64,000 bases of DNA, taken from the NCBI GenBank assembly GCA_934512135.1, contig CAKSWT010000002.1, forward strand, positions 62,001-126,000, read 5' to 3'. Positions 32,911 to 40,232 of this stretch are shown piece by piece. Position 1 is the first letter of the stretch. Every line of letters begins with the position of its first letter. Both the position numbers and the translations under genes were made by a program. The stretch comes from an uncultured Oscillospiraceae bacterium. GTDB taxonomy: Bacteria; Bacillota; Clostridia; Oscillospirales; Oscillospiraceae. Below the pieces are notes generated by a model, which worked only from the letters and a program-made list of their open reading frames with translations, did not search any database and was not told where the DNA came from.

Positions 32911-32914
32911 AAGC

Positions 32915-32981
32915 TATAACCCCGGGGCTATCATACTATGTCGAATCGGTATATCCTATTCTATAAAATCTGTGTTACAAT
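32915..32981 (+). promoter_or_regulatory. Site A and promoter of the flavoprotein operon
   Basis: TATAACC opens a near-palindrome ATAaCCCC/GGGGcTAT (32916-32931). A TACAAT -10 box lies at 32976-32981, exactly 61 nt from the first T of the site to the first T of the box. No good -35 is visible, as expected for an activator-dependent promoter. The site centre falls near -63, the usual LysR activation position. Confidence 0.6.
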
Positions 32982-33035
32982 GGAAATAGCATTGCGTTGG
33001 GGTCTCCCCAAATTGAATGGAAAGGAATTGAAGCC

Positions 33036-34757
33036 ATGTTTGTTATTGATCGCAGCCTGTGCGCTTGCTGCCACAACTGTGCCAGCGACTGTCCCATGCA
33101 GGCCATTGACTTCGTGGGTACCAAGTATCAAATTGACCAGGACAAGTGTGTTCAGTGCGGCCTCTGCGCCAAGGTATGTCACACTGGGGCCTGCCATGAG
33201 GTCCCGGAGAAGGAGCCTGTGATTTTCCAGCATGATCCCATTGGGCTCAGCTGTGATGTGGTGGTAGTGGGCTCCGGTTCCGGACTGGTTCCCGCCGTTC
33301 GGGCGGCTCAGGCCGGGAAAAAGGTCATTGTGCTGGAGAAGAGCCACAAGCTGGGGGGCAACACCGACTTCGCCCACGGATATATGGTCACCTACTCCAA
33401 GTGGCACGAGAAGCTGGGGATTCCCGATGAGCGGGAGGGGGCAGTTAAGGCCTTCTCGGAGCGCTGCGACGGGGAAATTGACCAGGGACTGCTGCGTTCG
33501 GCAGTGTACGGCACCTGCGACTTCTTCAGCTGGCTGTGTACCCTCTGCGATATTGAAAAGACTTATACCCTGAAGCGGGCTACGGATACGGACTTCCACG
33601 GGCCCATGTTCGGCCAGGGTGTGCTGGAGATGAGCGACCGGCAGTTTGAAAACATGCTGTGCCGGGATGACGCCATCGGCCCCGGCTGGGGCGGCACCCA
33701 TGTCAAGCACACCATGCTGGACGCCATTGAGCAGCACAATCTGCCGGTGAAGATCCTCACCTGCACTGCGGCGGAGCATTTGCAGCTGGACGAAAACGGG
33801 AAAATCTCCGGGGTAATCGCACGGGATCCCGGGGGAGAGGTACATATCAGCTGTAAGGCGGTAATGCTGGCCTGCGGCGGCTTCGGCCGGAATGATGAGA
33901 TGCTCAAGGAGTACTGCGACTTCGACTTCTTCGGCGGAGAGACTCCCATCCATCGGTTCTCCGTGCCCGGAGACACCGGCGACGGCGTGACCATGCTCCG
34001 GGAGCTGGGCGTGGAGCCGGATCCGCAGAAGATGTTTGTCTCCTGCTTCGGCCCCAAGCATCACCCCTTTAACAACTCCATTGCGGATTTCGCCCTGGAG
34101 CCGGAGTTCATTCAGGTGAATATCCGCGGCCAGCGCTGGAACAACGAGGAAATGGGAATTATGAACGGCATGGAGGGCATCTCGGCCCAGCCCAAGGAAA
34201 TCTCCTATGCCATCTTCCCCTATGACCAGATCAAGGCCTGCGCAGAGAGATATTGCAGCACCCCCGCCTATGCCAACAAGAAGCAGTTCTATGCCACTTG
34301 GGAGCAGGATCTGGAGGAGGAGAGCAAGCTGGACACTCCGGTGAAGAAGGCGAACACCCTGGAGGAGCTGGCTGTGATGATCGGCGCAGATCCGGAGACC
34401 TTTGTGGCGGAGATTAAGAAGTACAACCAGTTCTGTCAGAAGGGTGTGGACGAGGACTTTGGAAAGGATCCCAAGTTCCTGATTCCCATTCCTCTGGACA
34501 AGGGACCCTATTATGCAGTCTACGGCCAGCGATTCAGCGAGGCGGCCATGGGCGGCGTGACGGTGAATCCCAAGTGTCAGGTGCTTCGGAACGACGGCAG
34601 CATCATTCCCGGCCTCTATGCCGGCGGCGACTGCACCTCGGCCATGCATCGAAAGGGCAAGCTGGCCCCGGTTTCCGAGCTTACCTGGGCCATGGCCTCC
34701 GGCTATATCGCAGGAGGAAATATGGCGGCCTATCTCGACGGCAAGGAAGAACGATAA
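33036..34757 (+). CDS. Ferredoxin-fused fumarate-reductase-like flavoprotein
   Basis: A 573-residue fusion. Residues 1-55 are a two-cluster [4Fe-4S] ferredoxin ('CACCHNCASDCP' and 'CVQCGLCAKVCH'). From about residue 68 an FAD-binding domain of the FrdA/SdhA/KstD class follows, with 'DVVVVGSGSGLVPAV', 'VIVLEKSHKLGGNT' and the C-terminal 'GLYAGGDCTS'. Such flavoproteins reduce or dehydrogenate C=C bonds. Electrons probably enter through the ferredoxin domain from the GltD-like protein encoded 15 nt downstream. It lacks a signal peptide and membrane anchor, so it is cytoplasmic and not a respiratory complex subunit. The ATG at 33036 begins just before the first cysteine cluster. The substrate is unknown. 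Confidence 0.85.
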   Translation: MFVIDRSLCACCHNCASDCPMQAIDFVGTKYQIDQDKCVQCGLCAKVCHTGACHEVPEKEPVIFQHDPIGLSCDVVVVGSGSGLVPAVRAAQAGKKVIVLEKSHKLGGNTDFAHGYMVTYSKWHEKLGIPDEREGAVKAFSERCDGEIDQGLLRSAVYGTCDFFSWLCTLCDIEKTYTLKRATDTDFHGPMFGQGVLEMSDRQFENMLCRDDAIGPGWGGTHVKHTMLDAIEQHNLPVKILTCTAAEHLQLDENGKISGVIARDPGGEVHISCKAVMLACGGFGRNDEMLKEYCDFDFFGGETPIHRFSVPGDTGDGVTMLRELGVEPDPQKMFVSCFGPKHHPFNNSIADFALEPEFIQVNIRGQRWNNEEMGIMNGMEGISAQPKEISYAIFPYDQIKACAERYCSTPAYANKKQFYATWEQDLEEESKLDTPVKKANTLEELAVMIGADPETFVAEIKKYNQFCQKGVDEDFGKDPKFLIPIPLDKGPYYAVYGQRFSEAAMGGVTVNPKCQVLRNDGSIIPGLYAGGDCTSAMHRKGKLAPVSELTWAMASGYIAGGNMAAYLDGKEER

Positions 34758-34772
34758 GGAGGGACGAGAATC

Positions 34773-36185
34773 ATGTTTATGCCTGATAATACTGTATTTG
34801 TGCCGGTGGAAGCGCCTAACATGACCGGCGAGCGCACAAAAAATGCCCAGCTCCCCATGGAGGAACGGCTCACGTCCTTCCAGGAAATCCAGAAGACCTA
34901 TACCGAGGAGGAGGCGGCAAGAGAAGCCAGCCGCTGCCTGGGCTGTCCTAGAAAATGGTGCTCCCTGCACTGTCCCGCCGGAATGCCCGTGCCGGAGGTG
35001 ATTAAGAAGATCCGGGAGAAGGACTACGAGGGGGCCTATGAGCTGATCTGCTCCGCCTCTACGCTGCCGGAGTTCTGCGCCCGGCTGTGCCCCCAGGAGA
35101 AGCAGTGTCAGAGCGAGTGCACCCGTTCGATCCGCACCGAGGCGGTGGGAATCGGCCGGCTGGAGCGCTTCGCCGTGGAGATGCACTATGCCTCCGGAAA
35201 AGAAGAAGCCGTGGGCCAGGATACCGGCAAGTCCGTTGCGGTGGTGGGCTCCGGCCCCAGCGGCCTGAGCGCCGCAGTGGCCCTCCGGAAAATGGGCCAC
35301 GCCGTCACCGTGATTGAGCGGAATGCGTATCCCGGCGGTCTTCTGCGCTATGGTATCCCCGGGATGAAGCTGGACAAGGACACCCTGGATCGGAAGATCG
35401 ACGCCATGACCCGGATGGGCGTCACCTTTATGACCGGCATTGAGCCCAGCGACGAGCTGCTTGCCAACTACGATGCCATTGTCCTGGCTGTGGGAACCGG
35501 AAACGCCCGAAGCCTGAAGCTGGACGGGGCCCAGGGGGCCAAGGGCATCCACAAGGCGGTGGACTATCTCTCCGGCAAAGCTCAGGACACCGCCCAGGGG
35601 AAGGATGTGGTCATCATCGGCGGCGGCGACACCGGCAACGACTGCATCGGCACCGCCATTCGTCAGGGCGCCAAGTCCATCACCCAGATTGAGATGCTGC
35701 CCAAGGTCACCAAGGAACAGATTGTCTACAATCCCATGGTGGAAAAGCCCAAGGAGCAGAAGTTCGATTCCTCTCAGGAGGAGTGTATGACCAAGTTCCT
35801 GAAGGATCCCCACATCTATCAGGCCACGGTGAAGGCTGTGGACACCGATCAGGAGGGGAACCTTACCGCAGTTCATGTGGTGCATCTGGAGAAGGGCTAT
35901 GACCAGAATCGCCGGATGACCCTGACGGAGATCCCCGGCAGTGAGGAAATTCTGCCCTGCGGGCTGCTTGTTGTGGCGGCGGGCTTTATCGGCCCCGAGG
36001 AGGAGACGGCCAAGCGCTTCGGCGTGGCCACCACCCCCAGAAGTAACATTGCGGACACCGGCTATCAGACCAGTGTGGAGAAGATCTTCGCCTGCGGCGA
36101 CTGCCGGACGGGCCAGAGCCTGGTGGTGAAGGCCATGGTGGACGGCAGAGAGTGCGCCAAGGCTGTGGACCGCTATTTGAAGTAA
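34773..36185 (+). CDS. GltD-like NAD(P)H-dependent oxidoreductase
   Basis: A 470-residue protein of the glutamate-synthase small-subunit / NfnB / dihydropyrimidine-dehydrogenase N-terminal class. The N-terminal Fe-S region shows 'RCLGCPRKWCSLHCPAGMPV' and 'FCARLCPQEKQC'. Two Rossmann folds follow: FAD 'VAVVGSGPSGLSAAV' with 'YPGGLLRYGIPGMKL', and NAD(P) 'VVIIGGGDTGNDC'. There is no GltB partner in the window. The natural partner is the ferredoxin-fused flavoprotein just upstream, so it most likely passes NAD(P)H electrons to that enzyme. A terminator follows at 36199-36228. Confidence 0.88.
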   Translation: MFMPDNTVFVPVEAPNMTGERTKNAQLPMEERLTSFQEIQKTYTEEEAAREASRCLGCPRKWCSLHCPAGMPVPEVIKKIREKDYEGAYELICSASTLPEFCARLCPQEKQCQSECTRSIRTEAVGIGRLERFAVEMHYASGKEEAVGQDTGKSVAVVGSGPSGLSAAVALRKMGHAVTVIERNAYPGGLLRYGIPGMKLDKDTLDRKIDAMTRMGVTFMTGIEPSDELLANYDAIVLAVGTGNARSLKLDGAQGAKGIHKAVDYLSGKAQDTAQGKDVVIIGGGDTGNDCIGTAIRQGAKSITQIEMLPKVTKEQIVYNPMVEKPKEQKFDSSQEECMTKFLKDPHIYQATVKAVDTDQEGNLTAVHVVHLEKGYDQNRRMTLTEIPGSEEILPCGLLVVAAGFIGPEEETAKRFGVATTPRSNIADTGYQTSVEKIFACGDCRTGQSLVVKAMVDGRECAKAVDRYLK

Positions 36186-36198
36186 TCATAGGAAATAT

Positions 36199-36228
36199 TG
36201 GACTGCGGCACCTATGTGCCGCAGTCCA
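36199..36228 (+). terminator. Intrinsic terminator after the flavoprotein operon
   Basis: A 13-bp stem with a CTAT loop followed by TTTGCTTCT. Confidence 0.75.
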
Positions 36229-36255
36229 TTTGCTTCTCCGGGGGAGGTCCCAAGG

Positions 36256-36308
36256 TATAACCTGGGTGCATAATCGGACTTGTAAATCGCCGGGGAGTGT
36301 GCTATGCT
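36256..36308 (+). promoter_or_regulatory. Site B and promoter of the LysR gene
   Basis: A second TATAACC...GGG...CATAA element (36256-36272), containing a T-N11-A pattern, lies just upstream of TTGTAA (36280-36285) and TATGCT (36303-36308), spaced 17 bases. The position near -50 fits autoregulation. Confidence 0.6.
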
Positions 36309-36334
36309 GGGGTCAAGGAAAGGAGCGTGAAGCC

Positions 36335-37264
36335 ATGGAACTGTCACAGCTGAAATACTTTGCCGCCGTGGCACGGCTGGGGAACATCTCCAAGGCGGCT
36401 CAGGAGCTCTACGCCACCCAGCCCAATCTCAGCCGCAGCATTTCCCGTCTGGAGGAGGAGCTGGGGGTTCCGCTGTTTGACCACCGGAGAGGGAAAATTG
36501 TTCTCAATGACTATGGCCGGTGCTTTCTGGCCAGCGTGAATCTGAGCCTGGGAGAGCTGGAGTCCAGCGTCCGCAGCATTCAGCGGATGTATGACGCCAA
36601 CCAGAATGTGCTGGCCCTGGGATGCTCCATTGACGACCTGCTGCCGGACGTGCTCCAGGACTTTGCACCGTCCCACCCGGAGATTGGCATCCGGCAGTTT
36701 AGCGGCAGTCCCACGGAGCTGGTGGAACGGCTCCATCAGCGGGAGCTGGACCTGCTGATTACGGCCCGGCCCGTGGGCGGGGAGGGCTGTGTCTTTGAGG
36801 CCCTGGGCCAGTGCGAATTTGTGATTCTGGCCGGTCAGGGCCACTGGCTGGAGGAGAGAAGCCGGGTGAGCGTCCGGGAGCTGGCGGAGGAAAAGCTGAT
36901 CTGCGACCGGTCCCGGATGGATGTGGAGACCCTGCGGGCGCTGTGCGGAGCATATGGGTTTTCGCCCAATATCGCCTTTGAGGTGGATAACAGCCATTTG
37001 ATCTACAGCCTGCTGTCCAATCGCCAGGGGGTGGCCTTTATGCCCATGGCTCAGATGCGGAAGATCCGCCGGGAGTTCCCCCACAGCGGCATCCATATGG
37101 TGCTGCTGGAGGACCAGGTGGAGCCGGCGTCTCTGGGGCTGGTGTACCGGCGGGATTACCGATGGTCCCGGGCAGCGGAGACCTTTGGCAGCTTTCTGCG
37201 GAGCTGGCTGGGGGCAGAGGACCGGGATATCCGGCAGCTAAAAGATATAACCGAGGGAGCATAA
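36335..37264 (+). CDS. LysR-family transcriptional regulator
   Basis: A 309-residue regulator. The N-terminal winged helix-turn-helix is typical ('LKYFAAVARLGNISKAAQELYATQPNLSRSISRLEEELG' over residues 6-44). The effector domain follows from about residue 90. It is flanked by the two redox operons and by three copies of a shared TATAACC element, so it is the likely activator of both; the inducer would be the pathway substrate. The last 19 bases of the gene contain the third element. The longer frame from 36152 crosses a terminator and is discounted. Confidence 0.92.
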   Translation: MELSQLKYFAAVARLGNISKAAQELYATQPNLSRSISRLEEELGVPLFDHRRGKIVLNDYGRCFLASVNLSLGELESSVRSIQRMYDANQNVLALGCSIDDLLPDVLQDFAPSHPEIGIRQFSGSPTELVERLHQRELDLLITARPVGGEGCVFEALGQCEFVILAGQGHWLEERSRVSVRELAEEKLICDRSRMDVETLRALCGAYGFSPNIAFEVDNSHLIYSLLSNRQGVAFMPMAQMRKIRREFPHSGIHMVLLEDQVEPASLGLVYRRDYRWSRAAETFGSFLRSWLGAEDRDIRQLKDITEGA

Positions 37265-37312
37265 CTTTCTGCAAAATAAATATTTCCGTTTTCCCGGGAA
37301 GGGGATTACAAT
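37246..37312 (+). promoter_or_regulatory. Site C and promoter of the SDR/ene-reductase operon
   Basis: The third TATAACC element (37246-37264) overlaps the LysR stop codon. TACAAT lies at 37307-37312, again 61 nt from element start to box start. The -35 region is poor, and a perfect TTCCCGGGAA palindrome (37291-37300) fills the spacer. Confidence 0.6.
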
Positions 37313-37349
37313 AGACAGGAAGGACCGAAACAGAAAGGAGTTTTACAGT

Positions 37350-38135
37350 ATGCCAAAGGATATTCAGGGAAAAGTTGTACTCATCACCGGGGGAGCCACA
37401 GGAATGGGCAGAGCCGCCGCCAAGGAATTTGCCGGCCTGGGGGCAAAGGTGATTGTCACCACCGGCCACAGCGTGGAGAAGGGAAAGCAGGTGGCGGAGG
37501 AGATCTGCCGGGAGGGCGGAGACGCCATCTTCCTGCCCTGCGACATCTCCCAGGAGGAGAGCGTCAAGGCCTGCATTCAGGCGGTGGTGGAGCGGTACGG
37601 ACGGCTGGACTGCGCCTTTAACAACGCCGGTGTGGGGCCGGACGGCGTGAAGATTCCCTACGGGCCGCTGACGGAGTGGTCCACGGAAAACTGGGACAAG
37701 GTGATGGACACCAACCTGCGGGGCCTGTTTTTCTGCCTGAAATATGAGCTGATGCAGATGCAGCGCCAGGGGAAGGGCGCCATTGTGAACACGGCCTCCA
37801 TCGGGGGGCTGAAAATGGCACCGGGCTTTGGCGCCTATGGACCCAGCAAGGCCGGGGTCATTGCGCTGACCCGGACGGCGGCCATGGAGAACGCCAAAAA
37901 CGGCATTCGGGTCAATGTGGTCTGCCCCGGGCCCACCACGGGAACGGAGCTGATGGCCAACACCCTGGCCACGGATCCCCAGGAGGAGGAGAACCTCAAG
38001 GAGCATGTGATCCCCATGGGCAAGCTGGGCACCGCCCAGGATGTGGCCCGGGCGGTGGTCTGGCTCTGCTCGGACTATGCGGGACACACCACCGGACAGG
38101 CCCTGTCTGTGGACGGCGGCATGCATATGGCATAA
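37350..38135 (+). CDS. Short-chain dehydrogenase/reductase
   Basis: A 261-residue classical SDR. The NAD(P) loop T-G-G-A-T-G-M-G is at residues 13-20. 'NNAG' follows, the catalytic serine lies in 'NTASIGGL', and the Y-G-P-S-K motif holds Tyr and Lys; the C-terminus is 'SVDGGMHMA'. It interconverts an alcohol and a ketone. It is the first gene of a two-gene operon with the ene-reductase (13 nt apart). In steroid, bile-acid and isoflavone reduction pathways an SDR of this kind acts with an OYE-family enzyme, but the substrate here is not known. Confidence 0.92.
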   Translation: MPKDIQGKVVLITGGATGMGRAAAKEFAGLGAKVIVTTGHSVEKGKQVAEEICREGGDAIFLPCDISQEESVKACIQAVVERYGRLDCAFNNAGVGPDGVKIPYGPLTEWSTENWDKVMDTNLRGLFFCLKYELMQMQRQGKGAIVNTASIGGLKMAPGFGAYGPSKAGVIALTRTAAMENAKNGIRVNVVCPGPTTGTELMANTLATDPQEEENLKEHVIPMGKLGTAQDVARAVVWLCSDYAGHTTGQALSVDGGMHMA

Positions 38136-38148
38136 GGAGGGGCAAGGT

Positions 38149-40107
38149 ATGATTCCCAACGATCGCTATCCCCATGTGTTCCAGCCGCTGACCATCCGGG
38201 GGGTGACCCTGAAAAACCGACTGGAATACGCCCCCACGGTGGTGCTGAAATGCTCCCCGGAGGGAGAGGTCACCCAGGAAATGCTGGACTATGTGGCCTG
38301 GCAGGCGAAAACCGGGGTGGGGTATCTCACCATCGGCAACACTCCGGTGGTCCACAGCGATTCCTCCGCCTGGGTCTGTGAGCTGAACATCACCCAGGAC
38401 CGATGCATCCACGGCCTGGAGCAGATGGCCAGGACGGCCCGGGAGAACGGTGCGGAGATGAGCGTGGAGCTGGCCCACGCAGGCCGGGGCAGCAACGCCA
38501 GCCCCGGAAATCCGGCCCTGGCCCCCTCGGACGTGCCCTTAAACGGCGGCCCCTTGGGGTATATCAAGCCCATGAACCGGGAGGACATGGCCTATATCCG
38601 TCAGCAGTTTGTGGACTGCGCCATCCGCTGCCGGAAGGCGGGGCTGAAAATCGTGATGATCCACTGCGCCCACAACAATCTGCTGGCCCAGTTCCTGTCG
38701 CCGGCCTCCAACCATCGGACCGATGACTACGGCGGCAGTCTGGAGAACCGGATGCGGTTTCCTCTGTCGGTGCTGAAGGCTGTCCGGGAGGCGGTGCCGG
38801 ACATGGTGATTGAATGTCGCTGCTCGGCCCAGGAGGATACCCCGGACGGGCTTCAGCTGGAGGAGAGCCTCCAGTTTATGGAGCGCGCCCAGGAATATGT
38901 GGACATCATTCATGTGTCCCGGGGCAACATCTTCTTTAACTACGGCTCCACCTATACCATCCCCACCTATTTCAAGGGCAGACAGCTAAACGTGGCCTTT
39001 GCGGCGGAGGCCAAGAAGCGCCTTCGTGTGCCGGTGGCAGTGGTGGGTAATATCACCTCCCTCCGGGAGGCGGAGGAGATCATCGGCTCCGGGAAGGCGG
39101 ACATTGTGGTGATGGCCAAGGCCTATATGGCAGACGAGAGGCTGATTCACAAGTCCATCCGGGGCATGGAGCAGCGAGTGCGGCCCTGTACCCGCTGCGA
39201 CTGGTGCGGCAACGCCAACAACTACGGCACCTCCATGCGGTGCGCCATCAATCCCATGCTGGGCAAGAACATGGACCTGAGGGACCTGGTACGGCCTGGA
39301 GAGGAGAAGCACGTCATGGTCGTCGGAGGCGGCCCGGGAGGCATGATGGCGGCCCAGACCCTGCGGAGCATGGGACATCGGGTCTCCCTTTACGAGAAGT
39401 CCGGAGCCCTGGGCGGCCTGTTGAAGGACGCCACTGTGGCCCCCTTTAAGGAATACATGCGGCTGTATCTCCAGTGGGACATCCAGGAGACCCTGGACTG
39501 CGGCGCGGAGATCCACCTCCATACCGAAGTGACCCCGGAGCTGGTTCGGGAGGTGGCCCCGGATGCCGTGATTGTGGCCACCGGCTCCACCTATGTCCAT
39601 CCCAATATCCCGGGAATCGACGGGGACAAGGTCAAAGCCGTGTCCGACGTGGAGAACCATCGGGTGCCGGTGGGGCAGCGTGTGGTGGTCTGCGGCGGCG
39701 GAATCGTGGGGCTGGAGTGCGCGGTGATGCTGGGCATGGAGGGCAGACAGGTCACGGTGGTGGACCAGATCCCTCTGGAGGAATTTGCCCAGGGTATGCC
39801 GGTATTCAATCACATTGAGCTAAACCATCAGCTGGAGCAGTACGGGGTTCGGCTGGTGGGCGGTCAGCGGATCCAGGCCTTTGACCCGGACGGGGTCCAG
39901 ACGGTGGATGCCCAGGGAAATCAAACCGTGTTCCCGGGGGACACCTATGTGCTGGCCCTGGGGGTCAAGCCCGACAACAAGCTGGCCCAGACGCTGCTGG
40001 GACAGTATGCCCAGGGAGTGTATGTGGTGGGAGACTGTGTATCCGCCGGGCGAGTTCTGGCGGACGCCAACCAGGAGGCCTTCCACGCCGCCATTTCCAT
40101 TCGATAA
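38149..40107 (+). CDS. Old Yellow Enzyme/2,4-dienoyl-CoA-reductase-like ene-reductase
   Basis: A 652-residue three-part enzyme. An FMN TIM barrel (about 1-335) has 'LKNRLEYAPTVV' and 'QFLSPASNHRTDDYGGSLENR'. A [4Fe-4S] site uses C347, C350, C353 and C365 (C-x2-C-x2-C-x11-C; the classical spacing is x2-x3-x11). FAD/NAD(P) domains follow ('VMVVGGGPGGMMAA' and 'VVVCGGGIVGLECAVM'). NAD(P)H electrons pass via FAD and Fe-S to FMN, which reduces an activated C=C bond. The barrel active-site segment reads IHCAHNN at 171-177, with N-N where dienoyl-CoA reductases have G-Y; this points to a different substrate class. BaiCD/BaiH and daidzein reductase share this architecture. Confidence 0.9.
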   Translation: MIPNDRYPHVFQPLTIRGVTLKNRLEYAPTVVLKCSPEGEVTQEMLDYVAWQAKTGVGYLTIGNTPVVHSDSSAWVCELNITQDRCIHGLEQMARTARENGAEMSVELAHAGRGSNASPGNPALAPSDVPLNGGPLGYIKPMNREDMAYIRQQFVDCAIRCRKAGLKIVMIHCAHNNLLAQFLSPASNHRTDDYGGSLENRMRFPLSVLKAVREAVPDMVIECRCSAQEDTPDGLQLEESLQFMERAQEYVDIIHVSRGNIFFNYGSTYTIPTYFKGRQLNVAFAAEAKKRLRVPVAVVGNITSLREAEEIIGSGKADIVVMAKAYMADERLIHKSIRGMEQRVRPCTRCDWCGNANNYGTSMRCAINPMLGKNMDLRDLVRPGEEKHVMVVGGGPGGMMAAQTLRSMGHRVSLYEKSGALGGLLKDATVAPFKEYMRLYLQWDIQETLDCGAEIHLHTEVTPELVREVAPDAVIVATGSTYVHPNIPGIDGDKVKAVSDVENHRVPVGQRVVVCGGGIVGLECAVMLGMEGRQVTVVDQIPLEEFAQGMPVFNHIELNHQLEQYGVRLVGGQRIQAFDPDGVQTVDAQGNQTVFPGDTYVLALGVKPDNKLAQTLLGQYAQGVYVVGDCVSAGRVLADANQEAFHAAISIR

Positions 40108-40114
40108 CGGCGCT

Positions 40115-40163
40115 GCCGCCGGACAGAATCACAAAAGTGGGCTGTCCGGCGGCGGCTGTTTTT
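40115..40163 (+). terminator. Terminator after the ene-reductase gene
   Basis: A 12-bp perfect stem (40115-40126, 40142-40153) with a 15-base loop, followed by TTTTT at 40159-40163. Confidence 0.8.
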
Positions 40164-40185
40164 GTCTGGTTGGGAGAACCAATGC

Positions 40186-40214
40186 TTGCGCCGGGCTGTG
40201 TGATGTGCTATGGT
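40186..40214 (+). promoter_or_regulatory. Promoter of the MATE gene
   Basis: TTGCGC (40186-40191) and TATGGT (40209-40214) with a 17-base spacer. Confidence 0.6.
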
Positions 40215-40232
40215 AAGTAGGGAGGGTGCCCT

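Noticed and set aside
32961..35885. 974-codon antisense frame opposite the flavoprotein and GltD-like genes
   Set aside because: It is a shadow frame across two real genes and their junction, with no recognisable domain or ribosome site.
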